Notes: generated by a model from the sequence alone, not told the origin. Positions 11,946 through 25,045 are shown, counted from the stretch's first letter. The stretch is 64,000 nucleotides of DNA from Symbiodinium sp. CCMP2592 (GCA_905221615.1 CAJNDT010003447.1:160001-224000), one strand, 5' to 3'. Made by a program: numbers and translations.

Positions 11946-13641
11946 GTTCTCGGACCCCAAAATGCTAGCAAGTCTTTGCAACTATAGTGCGGAAGAACAT
12001 GGGCCAAAACCACATCACGTGAAGGAGAAACGCCCGGAGCTCCTAAAATCATGGACATCATAGGGTTTCCAGTTGCTTTCGCAGCTCCAGAGTTCAACAG
12101 CATTGGAGGCACCGCGGGCTAATGCTTTCCACGAATCATGTATGAGTTTACTAGACATGTAGGCCACAAGATAGCATATGCTGCAAAAAATTGAAAGCGG
12201 CATTTTGGAGCCCCAAGCCCTGAAAATGCATTGCTCCCATCAGTTTTGGCAGGTCCGGGACCAGAAGCACTGGCAATACTGTGTCCGACTTTTGGGTCAC
12301 ATTTAGCTTTTGAAACATATTGGAACGGAGCAACCTAATGTCTCCCTCCTGTCATGAATGAAATGTCAGGACACAGGGGCGCAAGGTAGGAAGCTTTGAG
12401 AACATGCATTTTGGAGCTCCAGGGCCAAAAGGACCTTGTTAATAGACCAATTGTTCCATTCGTTAAATTTGGGTTTTCTAAAACCTGCGCTGCAAACTAG
12501 AAACTTTATACTATCAGCGCCAGATCTTTTGAACCGAAACACATGCCACTCACAAGAAGCTGAAGATAGCAAGATTGCAAGACCGCCATAAGCCGGAGTT
12601 CAAAGGCAGCAACGCCGCCGAGGATTTATGCCGCTGCCTAAACAGGGAAATGAGTGCGCAGTAGCAGTACAAAACCAACGTATTCATCAATTCCGATAAA
12701 CCGTCATGAAATGTCCTTTGCGTTTCGATTGCAGTTTTCACTCCCAGCACCCAAGACAGTATTAAGCACGCAAGATTTTTGTCAACTCGATCTCCAAGCA
12801 GCTCTTATGAGCTGGAGGTATACACACTTGCAACCTGTACCCTGAAGCCCTACAAGATCAAAACGCACGCGATTGCGACAGCTGCACCGGAAATTCAAAT
12901 TGCAGAAAGAAGGCTTTTCCCATTCCTTGAATATTCTTCTGTTGTTTCGAACCGTGTCCAAGATGCAAGGCATTGCAGGGCCATTGATAGCACCGGGTTT
13001 GCTTTTTTGGGATTCCTGAGTCCGGGGTTGCGAGCGGTGCGAATAGTTGTCAGCTTAGGCGAACATCGGAACACCTGTTCGGGTTGTTTGTACTGTACCA
13101 TGTTTAACATAGTTTTCTTTCGCTTTGCACTCGTATGTTTCTGGAACTCGGCAGCTTCCTTGCAAGGCCAGAGTTGCAGCCTAGCGTTCTTCGATTTCCG
13201 GTTCAGGTTGATTGGTGTAACGGCCTGTTCTAACCAGTTGCCAGATTTGAATTTAGGTTTCAACCGGACCCTCACAGCCCGCAAAAACAAGCAAACATCA
13301 ACATCGTGGTTTTGCACAGATTAAGTATCAGTTGTCTCATGTGGTGTACTCGAACCGGCTCCAAGCCAAAATGATATTACGCATGAGGTCGTTGCTGATG
13401 ATTTGTTGACGGCCGATGGTGACCATGGTTGGCGGAGATGCTGATGATGACGACGGCGATGCTGCTTATGATGACATACTCAGTCAGGGTTGTGCAGCGC
13501 CGACCCTGTACGGAATTTGGAGCTTGTGTCTGTGTGGTTTGCTGGGTTGGCGAGGTGTGTAGGGCTTAAAGCTCTATGCATAATTTATGTAGCAACAAAC
13601 TGCCAGGAAGCTTTCAACGAAGTCAAGAACCCCTTGAAGTT

Positions 13642-13691
13642 GGTATCCTAGTTACCTTCGCCTGATATCCTAGTTGTCTTGCCTATTCCTT
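13642..13691 (-). repeat. right inverted terminal repeat
   Basis: Reverse complement starts AAGGAATAGGCAAGACAACT and again carries two copies of an AACTAGGATAYC-type word. It matches 988-1037 in inverted orientation and is followed directly by a (TA)n tract. Confidence 0.75.
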
Positions 13692-13830
13692 ATATATATA
13701 TATATATATGCAGAGACATTGACATATGTGCCACTCGCACTCGAGACGCATACACACATAATTACATATATACATATAATATACATATACAGTCGCATAC
13801 ATATACTTTACACACACACACACATATACG

Positions 13831-13918
<88 letters not shown>

Positions 13919-13935
13919 CACACATACATACATAT
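13692..13935. repeat. TA/CA compound microsatellite
   Basis: (TA)n, (CA)n and (TA)n tracts. The open frames on both strands here are Tyr/Ile/His/Thr translations of the repeat. Confidence 0.9.
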
Positions 13936-14069
13936 ATACATACATATGTATACAAACTCCGTACGCCCCTATGTATCTATTTGCCTGTGTATGCTTCTAC
14001 CCAACCTCATCGCTTCGACTCTCATCTAATCCGATCTAAATCCCACCTAAATCTGAAACTCCTTGTCCA

Positions 14070-14285
14070 TCCTGCTATCTGTCTATCTATCTATCCTAAC
14101 CTACACTAATCTAACCCTATCTGTCGAGCTAGCTGCCTATCAACCGATCTATCCATCTATCCTCCTATCCATACATTATACTTCCATCTATGGATTTCTG
14201 ATGCTTCTAGCCATCCATCTCCCGATCTGGCTATCTATCGATCCATCCATTCGTCCATCCACCCAACTATCGGTCTACCTGTCCT
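14070..14285. repeat. degenerate ATCT/ATCC tetranucleotide tract
   Basis: Runs of CTAT, ATCC and CCAT words with many interruptions; no coding signal. Confidence 0.75.
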
Positions 14286-15433
14286 CTTTGGATGTTCAAA
14301 CTACTGGCTACTACTCCTGGAGTTGTTTTCAACGTATCCATCTGTTTCCATGCTGGCTTAATTATCGACGTATCTGATTTAGTTGAGCTTTGTGTACGTC
14401 GTCTCGTTTCACACCCGTTTCATCCCTTTTCTTGGTCATCTACGGGGAAGATTCCCAAGACAAAACTACCAAAGAGACACATCATTGGAAGCTTAAACTC
14501 GACCCTGCAAGTTGGCCGCCAAGGCTCCGCGGCTTCATCTGCACAAAGCTCTCTGCCGTGACTCTCACTGAGCCGCACCAAACACCTGGCTTGCGCAAGC
14601 CTACTGGTTTACGACTTATAGGGTTTAAGGCTTAAGGCTGCTCCTCGAACAATGTTCTCAAGTTCGAGAAGGCAAGTGCAGGATCTGGGATTCTATTCGC
14701 TACGCTTGGCACGTGAATGGGAGTGCTGCGGCTGAAGCTGCTTCTGGGCTTGGGTTGACTGGGATTAGAGCTGGCTTCGTTCAGGTTGCAGCTGGAGTTC
14801 AACGGAGGGTACAGGGTTCAGCCGAGCTCAGCTAACAGCTGCTCGTGTCGTTTCTTGTCTCGGATGATGGGAGTCGTGATTGAGATGCAAGCAGAAAATT
14901 CGGATGGCACTGGGCTGAGCTGTCAATGTCTGTGCAGAAGCATGGAGCACGACGAAAGGATGGATGGATCTTGCCTATCCAAACATAGCTGCCTGCACAA
15001 ACAAATGCGATTGATGATGGAACGAGACCACCTCATGCAAGAAAAGTTTCAGTGTGCTCCCCGCAGCCACCGGGACAGCTTTCACCAGACCCAAGACCCA
15101 AGCCAAAGCCAAGACAAGTCTGGTTGGAACGACGGACAGCGATCCTTTGAGTTTTCGAAACTGAAGAGTATTCTGGGAACGCGTAAATGCCCACAACATG
15201 TTCGACCCGGCAAGCACTGAACCATTGGGTGGTGTTTCCGACCAACTTGGAAATCTTAATCCTCGTACCTATAAGCCCCAATTGCCGAAGCCCTCACTGA
15301 AGAGACTTACACCTTACACTCTGTCCCTAAATGGAAGGACAATCTATACACGATCGAACAGCACTGCGGAACCGACAGGTGAACCATTCGCCTGAACCCT
15401 GCACGAGGCCCACACAGTGCCCATGGAAGGCAC
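14286..15433. other. spacer or intron, no firm gene
   Basis: Open frames on both strands (for example 14786-15220 plus) show no domain. The stretch may be the 3' flank or further introns of the minus-strand gene that starts to the right. Confidence 0.3.
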
Positions 15434-18400
15434 CGCTTCTCGATTTGATTACAGATCTCGGCAGCCGCGGAAGAGCCGCTGGCACCGCTAGCTCTCCAAA
15501 CCTGGATGAAGGATTTCTCAAAAGCATATGACTCAGGGCTTTGCAAGAGGGTTGCTGCAAGTTGGGGTTTGTGTTGGTGGCCTTCTTTTCCCGAACCTGC
15601 CAGATCAAGATTGCGTTCATTGTCAGGGGCTTGTAATGTTGCCTCCAACGTTTGTGGTTGAAGCGCTAACATGTCAGGTCTAGCCTAGGGATCAAATAGA
15701 CACGTGGTCCCTCACATCAAAGTACTCCAGAGCGCGAAATGGGGGGATTGAAGGCGTCTCGACTTTCCAAGCAAAAGACATGGAGTTTGTAGGGGAGCTG
15801 ATACGGCGAGTATCACATTCCAAACTTCTGAATCTGAACGAAAACCCCTTGCACTTGAGCCCTCGGCGCCAAAGTTCTGAAACCCTACATAAACATTCTA
15901 AGCTCAGAGACTAGAGCGGCCAACAGGTCAGCCAGTCGCGCCAGCGGGGCAGACCTGAGGTTGTGCTTGTAAAGCGACACAAAACGGACAACAAGTGATG
16001 TCCATTTACAGCTTCATCCTTTTTCTCCCCGTCGGAGCCCTAGACCGCGGACCTGTTTCCACTGCCACGGAAACGGCTGGCCGCAAGGCTGGCATCAGCT
16101 CGGGCATCTGCCTGCGTCATTAGCCAATCAATCTTTAAGCTGGCTGGCAAGGTACCCCTGAGCACTGAAAGCAGAGTGGTCCGCAGCGCCGAAACTGACA
16201 AACAATGCTTCCGCGCCCGTCTTTGACGCAGCGCTTTGGCACAAACTGTGTGCCTGAGCTCTTAAGTCAGTCGCGAAGAAACCCCCCGAACCCCACCCCA
16301 GCACCCCCTACTCACCCTACTCCTTGCGAAGGTGCCTCCAGGGTGTCGGCCACGAGGGGCACGAGAAGCTGCGCCTCGCGCACGGTGAAGTCGTCGAGGC
16401 TCAGGGCGAAGCGAAGTACTAGCTCCTCCGTCCGGCCGGTCCGGCAGGTTTCGGGTTCTTGAAGACTGGTTTCGCGATTCGGTAGGCGTAATGGCGTATC
16501 CGTGCCAGCGGTAGACATGCTCACAACGAGAGAGATAGTAACATAGTATATTGATCATAGTAGTGAAGTGATCAGGGCAATCGTAACTACGCTGTACCAT
16601 ACAGATCTCGAGCAGCAGAGTTGGTGCAGGGACATCTGATGATCAGCTCGTCAGTTGGTATTGGACTCATTGCAACAGGACTACTTGACCTCGTTGGGAC
16701 ACTTTTAATCGCAGGCGCCTTGTTTTTGCAACGCAATCCGACCTGGCAATCCTGATTACAGCCCGCCTAACCCCAAACCTTGCACCCTGAACTTTCTCAC
16801 CCTCACGTATACCTTGACATTTTATATTGCAGTCGGTAGAGGTGGGCAAAAAGACTAGACAGGAAGGCTCCATGTTCTCGATGGAGCGGTGCTGCGCCCA
16901 TGCATTGCTGATGCCCGCCACGAAATCATCGTGGTGTTGCAGAAGCCAGTCCTGGAAACAGTCTTCGAACTTCTGGGTTCGGGTAGTGTCGGATTGGGAC
17001 TTGAAAACCCTTTCTCCATCAACTTGAGAAGCGCTAGACCCGTTTCAAACACCTCAATAAAACTCAAAAGTCAGCAACCTTGAACAAGAAACCGCGAAAC
17101 CCTCAATCCCAGATATACGTAAACTCCTATATAATCGAACCTTAAAGCCTTCAGGGCTAAACGACACGCCCTACACGAACCCTACAGCCAAGAATCTCGG
17201 AAGGAGAGTGAGCAGCGCACGGCAATCGCAGCCAGGCAAGCAGATGCAGGCTGGCCACAGCTGCGAAGTAGACTGAGTGCCTGACGTTGTCTTGCGGAGC
17301 TGTTTGAAGGGTGTTGGGGCTCCGTGAAGCTTTATCTGGCGGGTAGCAAGCGTTGATGTCCTATACTGATCCATCGCTTTAGTTCCGCACACTCTGAACT
17401 TCCGGAAACCTCAAACCCAAACACCCTACACCTCTAAATCTCCGTAACCCCTTCAACCCAGCCTTTTGGCAGACAAAGGGAACGTCGAGATCCCCCTCTG
17501 CCAGCCGAATGAGGCGCGCAGTCGCCTCCAGGCCAGCCGGCAGCGCCTGGCTTCCTTCCACCTTGTCTGGCTCAGGACAAGGATAAGCAGGGCATCAAGC
17601 TGCAGGGTTTCAAACGAACCATCGCCTTCCTTCGCCTAAATGGCTACATCAGCGCAGCAAATCAGCCAGAAGTGCAGAGGATATCGGAGGTGAAAAGTCA
17701 GACTCGCCACTGCTAATTGAGAGTTTGTGCCTTTCTGTGCCAACAACAGCCCTTGACCCTTGAGCTTAGCTAAGTTGTCCGGTTGAGGCTTTCAAGGCAA
17801 CGGCCTCGTCAAAGGACTTCTTCATGGCTCCCAAAGAGCACAACTTTTGCAAACGCTCTCAACAACTCTCCTACAAGCAGCCTACTGATCTTGTAAACTC
17901 TGTCGTTCAGGGCCTTCAGGACCTTGGGCTTTGTGTGTTGCTGAGATCCCCAAAAACCTAAAAACCGGAAAATGAGCTCTTATCCACAAGGCCGCAACCC
18001 TCGAGTGCACCTCGAGCAGCGCACGGACCAGCTTCCGGAGCGCTGAGCCCTTCAGCCTTGACCCGAAGACTTCTTGGTTGGTGGACGCTGGAAGTTTCCC
18101 TCTTCGAGCCGGTTCAGGACTTCGGGGAACCAGAGCTTCGGCCGCTTGGGTTGCTGAGCACTGTGGAGGGTCGGGTGCGGAGGTGCGAGTGTGGGGACTG
18201 AACATTTGGGGTTGGCACATGAGCGAGTGTCCAACCACGGCCGCAGCAGCCGCAGCAGCAGCAAGAGACAATGACAAGGCAACCATGCAGACTACGTCTG
18301 CGCAAACGAAGAGGAGTAAAGCAAAACATCGCCTGGACTCAGACTGTACAACCTATTAGACGATGCATCCTTGAGCTCTTGTTTGGGAATGGGCCCAAGG

Positions 18401-18774
18401 CGAGAACCTCAGGAGGGACGCTTTCCTTTAAGGTAGCTTCTGAGATACCAAAAAGACATTTATAGAGCCTGGACTCGACTTCAACCCTTTCTGGTCTAGA
18501 GGACTTGCACATGGACTCGGAAACACTGGGGAGCAGGACCGTTTAGTCTTCGGTTTCGGGTGTGCGGATTTCCATATACCCACGAGAAGATACGGCTCAA
18601 TACTTGGGTTCGGAGTTTAGGGGTTCAGGCTGTTGGGTGAATACGATGTTCAATCTGTCGGGATGCAGATGCTGAGCCAAACAAAACGCTCACGTGAACC
18701 CTGCGCCCAATGTTCAGACTGTTATGCCAGCGGGAAGTCGGAAGCCTTGCCTGTAGTTTAGATACCGCATCAGC
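15434..18774 (-). CDS. multi-exon gene of unknown function (partial model)
   Basis: Six or seven minus-strand exons are proposed from reading frame, splice sites and phase: 18700-18774 (ADAVSKLQARLPT...), about 18011-18073 (VFGSRLKGSALRKLVRALLE), 17463-17546 (ALPAGLEATARLIRLAEGD...), 16871-16972 (KFEDCFQDWLLQHHDD...), 16336-16425 (ELVLRFALSLDDFTVREAQ...), 16053-16111 (ADARADASLAASRF...) and 15434-15501. The four central exons are all phase 0 to 0. Most acceptors are AG followed by G; donors are GT, GC, GC, GA, GC and GT. The encoded segment is helix-rich with aromatic and acidic residues. I do not recognise the family. Start and stop codons are not identified, and the frame of the last exon (15434-15501) is uncertain. 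It may continue into the exons at 20.8-24.4 kb. Confidence 0.5.
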
Positions 18775-20273
18775 CTGCACTACCCCGACTCGGAACGGGA
18801 GGCAACACCAAAACCGCACGATTTCCGAGCTTCGGCATTGGCAGATCCCAATGGGATGGAATGTTTGGAGATGCACTCCGGGGCCCCGAGCTCCAACCCG
18901 GTTAGGGTTCAGGATTTAAGGGCTAGCGGGAGAACCTCGACACTTCAGACATAACTTCGACATTCCAAGCGGGAAGCTACCCTTAAACCCTTCAACCTTA
19001 CCTCAGCCCCAAAACCAACAAAACGACTCCATGGCCCTCTTCATTCACATAGCCAAGGGGTGTTGACTGCAAAGCCAACACCTCTCAACTAAGCAAACCC
19101 TATAGCATGAGAGCAAGCCAGCCTACGGAAACCCTCCAGAACCCTTGTAGAATCCCAACCCAGAAAACAACAAGTATAGAACAACAAGAACACAATCTCT
19201 CCCGTATCGCACTTTGGCACTACCGGTAGTGCAGCAGCCAGAAGCCTAAACTGCCAAAGAGCTCCCGCAGGGAGCCGAGCTCGGCACCATCACAAAGCTC
19301 TTGAGCTGCTTTGCCTTCTGAAGGTTCTGTTCAAGTTCTGTAACGGAATCTGTTAGTATGGCTCGGCCTGGGCATTTAAGATGACGGGTCTTGTGGGGTT
19401 TTCGTTTATGTTTGAAGGCTAGGGGCTTACCTGGTTACGCAGTGCTTTGTCCGGGTCAAGGTTAAGGGCTGTTTGGGGCCTTACGACTGTGGTGGCTCAG
19501 GGCCTTTGGGAGTTTGCACAACACCCCCTTTGCAGTTTTGAGCTTTTGGGGGCTTATAGGGTTGTACGCGGTGCCTTTAATAAGGCCTGTAGGATCAGCA
19601 AATGAGGTGGGTTGGGGTGCACTTTGCTTGGGCTTCGGAGCTGCGGCGAGGACCAGGACAAATCCTTTGTGCAGCCAGTGATCCGGCCTGCAGTTAGCTT
19701 GCGACAGTTGTGTCGGCTTGTGGGCCTGTTTGGGTCCAAGCATGCTGCTGCAAAGTTTGATACCGGAGCCTGCATAAACAGATGGTTCTTCCGTGGAAAA
19801 AGAGAGTCCTCTGAAGACGATTGGCTTCTATCTATCACCTGGTGGAACACTTCTGACTATGTTCTCGTGGCCTGAGACTTGAACATGGGTTGGGTGCTTT
19901 CAGTTTTTAATGGTGTTGGGCGACGCAAGCTTCAGGCTTCAGTTTGTCAGATCTCCTGCTTTGGACCATTGCCGTCGAGTCGCAGTAGTAGAAATGCAGG
20001 TTGGGTGCATGATTTGGCTGCTGAACGCCTGGGGACATTATCTGCGCATGCAGAGATATGTTTGAGTATATCTTCTTCTGTCATTGTATTACTATGTGAC
20101 TTCCTCTTGCTCTCTCACACGGAGAAACAACAGAGCGCCCGCACATGCAGAAACACGGAGAAATTACATGTATGTTTGATTGTATTGGATAAAAATACAT
20201 ACATTCATATATATATATATATGTATGTATGCACACAGAGAAATCTGTGTGTACACATCCAGCGAGAGAGACC

Positions 20274-20318
<45 letters not shown>

Positions 20319-20830
20319 TGAGAGAAGGGGGAGCTGGCTATTGAATGCACATAGAAACATGCATAGTTATACGCTCACATCCCGCGGACGAAACAGACCT
20401 GTCTTGCAGTCTGGCGGGATCTGCACTGTGCAACCGTGGGAAGGTGTTATACTTACAGCCACCGCTTGAAGTTCGAATGAAACAGCGGCTGCAAGATTTG
20501 CACACACATGTTCACGGAAAAGCTGTGGGGGTCAAAACGGACTTCTACTGCCCAATGGTCTGCGCTGAATCTAGGATTCTGCGATCCGGCTTCTGGTGAC
20601 ACGGATATTCGTTGCTCACCAGCACAGTCTGCACAACTAAGATCCAAGCATAATTCCTGAAGCCCACGACCTTCAATCCAACTCTCTCCCTGCTGTCTTA
20701 GCCCTTGCAGCCTGCGGCTAGTCTTGCAGAACTGGTGCCGTTGAAAGGTTGTTAGATCGACTTAACAGATCCTACCTGCAGCCTGGCATGCTCATAGGCA
20801 GACAGACCATCTGGGACCCCGGCGGAGTAC
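18775..20830. other. intron or spacer with TA and GA microsatellites
   Basis: Short words like AAACCCTAAA recur. A TA run lies at about 20209-20224 and a GA run at about 20270-20320. I found no convincing exon; several frames are open but lack splice context. Confidence 0.35.
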
Positions 20831-23800
20831 CTCCTCGATATGCATCCACAGCTTCCTGGGCGACATTCAAACGTCGCCTGACCCCCTGCAACACATCTAG
20901 CCCTGGTTTGGTCGGAACCCGAAACAACTCCAACCCCCAAAGCTCGAAACCAAGCATGTGCAGAAATCACCTCGCCGAGCAGGAGCTGAAGGCGAGGTGA
21001 CTGCTTGCTGTATCGTCCAGTCTTGTCTTTTTGGTCGGGGTGCAAAGGTTTGAGGTGTGTTCTTGTGATGCGATCTCTAGTCTTAGTCGGTTGCTTTACG
21101 CCATAATTAATGTGTCTTGATGGGGCGAAGCTTGAAGGGTGAATGGTTGAGCCTGAGCGCTGTCGGCTTGGCCTCACAGGCCGTGGTCCCAGAGTTTGGA
21201 AGGCTTGGCATCGACCCCGTGACCAGATTCTGACGAACTGTTACCGACAGCGACAGTGAGGTCTGGGGCGCAATAAACCCCGACATCAAGGCCGACAAAA
21301 CCTTGTCAACGACAAGGCCAACATCACCAAGCTGCGGATGAACTTTGGTAAAGTCAGGCTGCTTGCTTCGCCGACCCTCGGCACGGAAAGGTTAAGCTCT
21401 GCTCCAAAAGGTTCTGGGATCTTCGGGTGCGGATCGCAACAGCACACAGACCCAGTTTGGGCGCCGCTGCATCAACCCGATTCGCCTGGAGCTGGCAGGC
21501 CCAGCCGAACGAGCAGAAGCCCCGAAGTTTGTGCAGTCCTAGACCAGACCTGGTTGGGGCGCTTATTTCTCCACAATCCAGTTCTAATCAATACCGGGAA
21601 AAGCAGGTGATGTGGCCCCAGCACCAGCAAAAAACAGCGCTGACACACTGTAAACTTCTCGGCTCGGATGCTTTTGCCAGTCCTCACGTAGATCCCTCAA
21701 CACGATTTTGACCCTGCATTTCCAATCACGTATTGAGTATTCTAAGTGGCTGATGTTACCGGCAGCTCTTCCTTGCACAAGGCCCATACCGATAACCCAG
21801 AGATGAGGGAAAAACAAAACTTCGGCTGTCCTTGCTACAAACACCTCGACAAGCAGCACGAGTGCAATCGATTCACCAAAGTAGAAAACTTCAGACCTTC
21901 TTCAAGCTGCTCCGGCTCTGGCAGACTGAACACAAAACCACAGCAGTGAATCCTACACGTTAATTAATGTCTGCAACCAAGATCTTGTGCCATCGGCCAC
22001 TTGACCGTAGGTCCGCATCCCTGCTACAGAACCACGAACCTCCGAATCCACACCCCCACCCCCCACACCACATGCGACCTTTCGGAAGGCAGCTCGAATG
22101 GCTTGCACAAAGGTCGCCGCCGCATCGGCGCGAAAGGACGTCTTGCGCCCGCCTGGGGTGAGGAGATGACTGAGTGTTGGCATCCCGCATTGTCAAACGG
22201 TTTGTGCGGTGACAAAGCACATAGTTGAAATCGCAGCAGAAGTTTTCGCTATAGCCTGAGCTAGCATCGAGGGTCTCGCTAAAGAGCAGGATCCTTTAAT
22301 TAAGGGTGCTTGAGGATTGGAGAGACCGGCATCTGTAATTGGGCCCAAACAATATCCAATACAGAGACATTTATTTTCGGAATCTAGACCGGCTCAGACC
22401 GGCTCATGATTCGGCCGAGACGCCTGTCTTTACCAGGGCCTGAATCTGACGCGCAAGGTACTTCAGCAGGACACGGAGTACAGTCGGCCATACCTGCGTC
22501 TGGCTGTGGTGCAAGCATGCGTGAGTACGAGTACTAGTACTGGTACTAGTACCACCACCACCACCACTACTGCTGCTGCTGCTGCTGTAACTGCTACTAC
22601 GACAACTACCACTACCTCAGCCAGAACGATGAGGATACTGCGGCTGGTACGACTACGACGATTGCGGAGACGTCTCTGCCTACGACTGCAACCGCGAAGA
22701 CGACGACAACGACTTCTACTAGTACTCCTGCTACCACTACTATTGCTACTACGACGACCACCACTTCCGCCAATACGAAACTACTACCGCCACTACTTAG
22801 ACTTCTCTCACTGCTGCAGCGTCGATGACCACAAGCACCACTAAGCTTGGATGGCTTGTCAGCTTAATACGGACGCCCGTAGCCCTGCTGTACCACCCTG
22901 AGCCCCGGCTTCGATCTCTCCGTCTGCACGGTCAAGGTTTGCAGAATCTTGAAGCCATTCGCGTAGTGCATCCAGGCCGGCGGCACTGACCTGGGCGGAT
23001 ACCAAGCCTCGCAAAATGCGTGAGTAGGAAAAAATGCTAACGCTACTAAACTCAGCAGGAGTCGAACCGTTCTCCCCTAATCGAAACCCTGAGCCCACAC
23101 CCTAAACTCCACGCCACTGGACCAAGAACCCCACTTGCGTGGCCAAGAGACGGAGATGGCTTCCGATTGCAATTTCTCCAATGCATCTTGAAGGGAGGTA
23201 GTCTCCATCAAGTCGCTCCCCAGCATGGCGGCTATGCATTCCAGGTCTGGGGTTTGGGAGTGTGGTAGATTTCAACACGCACACAAAGTGCGCACGGATG
23301 CAGGCGATAGGGGTAGGTTTAGGGTGTCAGGGTTTAGGGAGTTGGCTAGGGAGTTGGTGACAGCTTTACTTTCTTTTTCTACACGTACTCCGACTGCGTA
23401 GAGTTTGTTGTTGCCGACTTGATTCCAGGCTGCGGGAGTTGGTCCTTCTGCCTGCTGTTTGCTGGATCGAAGGTTGGAGCTTGAGAGCCCAGCGGGCTTT
23501 TAAAAATGTCGCTTGAAAGCAAAGTGCTGCGCACGGAAACCCCGCTGTAACAAATACGCTAGAGATCCTAAACTCCTCATGCTCCTAGAACGTCTAGACA
23601 CTTCTGCAGCTGTGTTGCTTCTAACACAAACACCTTCCACGACTGACCAAGGGACGCTTCGGCCAGGACAACTCTTCTGGTTAATTTCTTGGCCTGTGCC
23701 TAAGGGTTCTCTTTCATCATACTTGCCAGTGAGCGGTTTGACGTGGTTCTAGCATTCGGGTTGTACAAGAAGGGTCTGTGGAACAAATCCGAAAGCCTGC

Positions 23801-24419
23801 GATTACGACTCCTGAAGTAACCCAGGAGCCCCACGACACAACGACTCAAACCCGGAAGTTGCGTTGTGCTGCTTCGGTTAAACTCAATATCTGAACAGAG
23901 ATTAGGAACTAGATTAGAGTCGAGGTGGATTTGCACCGATCTTTGCACTGGTGCGGGGCCATTCAGGAGAACCCGGGCTGTCAGTCGCGATCCAAAGAGT
24001 TTTGGGATCCGATGGCTTTGGAATTGCAAATAATGTTCTAGGATCTTTGGGGTTGTCACTTCGATGTTGGAAATCATTGCCGAGTTTGGGACTTTCAGGA
24101 ATCACAGGATCCTACTTTCAATGATGTTCAGAAGCTTTTGGCTCATGTGCACCTGTTGACAGGTACTTCAGAGCTTAAAAGCCTTCCACATCGCAAGAAC
24201 TCCTTGAGCTACGTCAACGATGAGCAGCATGCATTGTATGTAGTTTGGGCCAAAGGTAAGGACAGAACTTCAAGACGTTGCCAGACGTTGAACCTTAAAC
24301 TCGCTAAGGTAAAGCGAACAGAACTAGCGCGTGTGCAGCAGCAATAGAACCAGACTTGCCTCTTGCTCCACCACTGGCCCGCTGTAATTCGCGCGGCCAG
24401 CGGGCATAGTAAGCGGGAC
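20831..24419 (-). CDS. minus-strand exon chain of unknown function
   Basis: Exon candidates with proper acceptors and donors: 24360-24419 (VPLTMPAGRANYSGPVVEQE, GC donor), about 23152-23246 (LECIAAMLGSDLMETTSLQD...), 22897-22990 (VSAAGLDALREWLQDSANLD..., GT donor), 22079-22152 (GGRKTSFRADAAATFVQAIR..., GT donor) and 20831-20885 (VRRRLNVAQEAVDAYRG, GT donor). The 23.2, 22.9 and 22.1 kb exons join in compatible phase. The product is predicted to be largely helical. No family is recognised. Missing exons are likely, since the first junction does not match in phase. A further candidate lies at about 21655-21710 (VKIVLRDLREDWQKHPSRE). The chain could be the 5' part of the gene at 15.4-18.8 kb. Confidence 0.4.
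21255..21552 (+). CDS. possible plus-strand exons
   Basis: Frames ANITKLRMNF (ending at a GTAAAG donor) and FGRRCINPIRLELAGPAERA (ending in a stop near 21542) read well on the plus strand, but the minus strand is also open here and a minus-strand exon chain runs through the region. The function is unknown and the strand is uncertain. Confidence 0.2.
22524..22800. repeat. degenerate ACT/ACC/ACG trinucleotide tract
   Basis: Starts with AGTACTAGTACTGGTACTAG, a palindromic run, then ACC, ACT, TGC and ACG triplets. The Thr-, Arg- and Leu-rich open frame across it is repeat translation. Confidence 0.75.
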
Positions 24420-24663
24420 CTGTGCTCCAGATCGCTGCGTTTATCTACATGGGCGAGCTCAGTGTGTGCATACTGGCAGGGCATCCGGCTATCGCAGCCT
24501 TTTTAGCCTGAGGCCACCGAACCAGACCAGGTCTTTGGGTTTGTGGCTTTTCGCGACTCCGGCTTCTAAGGGAAAAACTTCGCGACAAGGCCAGCCGTTG
24601 CCTTGGGCAGCACAATTCTATAAATCCGCCCTGCTCCCTTGCACCCTCGGAATTCGAAGCAGT

Positions 24664-24708
24664 GGTGCAGAGCCCGACTGCGACGGTGGTGCAGAGCCCG
24701 ACTGCGAC
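24664..24708. repeat. 22-bp tandem duplication
   Basis: The word GTGCAGAGCCCGACTGCGAC plus two more bases occurs twice in direct succession. Confidence 0.8.
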
Positions 24709-24744
24709 GGCCCCCCAAAGGCAATTTGAGCAGCCTGTGCATTT

Positions 24745-25045
24745 GTTGTTAAGTATGCGTTTGGTGGATCATGACATGTCGTATTGCACAGATCGGCAGG
24801 AAAACCGGCAGCCAGGAAAAGTGTCATCATTTTGGAATCTGACGGTTCCACAAGAAAGCGGGAGGCTCAATGGCACCACCTGCAAAGCCTGGGTTACCTT
24901 CTGGGGAGGCCCTTGCAGGGGCACCATTCTGGAATATAATGACTACTGCGGCCGAGAAATAATGATGATGAATAGGATAACGATGTTAAAACTGATGATG
25001 ACGAGGATGAAGATGAATATGATGAATCACGTCACAGCTTGCTAA
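24745..25045 (+). CDS. open frame with Trp/Cys-rich stretch, unassigned
   Basis: The frame contains SSFWNLTVPQESGRLNGTTC followed by KAWVTFWGGPC and then runs into ATGATG-type repeats. The first part looks protein-like, but no family is recognised and the Met/Lys-rich tail is repeat translation. It could be a single exon or chance. Confidence 0.2.

Larger units (their letters stand above)
988..13691. mobile_element. candidate 12.7-kb TIR-bounded element
   Basis: The two ends carry 50-bp inverted repeats (988-1037 and 13642-13691) matching at about 45 of 50 positions, all differences being transitions. Both abut (TA)n tracts on the outside, which would fit insertion into a TA target. The interior lacks the coding exons seen elsewhere. 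It holds a 254-bp palindrome, diverged duplicated blocks about 2.85 kb apart, and a few long open frames with no recognised transposase, integrase or polymerase motif. It could be a large non-autonomous DNA transposon or a decayed larger element. Alternatively, two copies of a short TA-associated repeat may happen to face each other. Confidence 0.45.
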
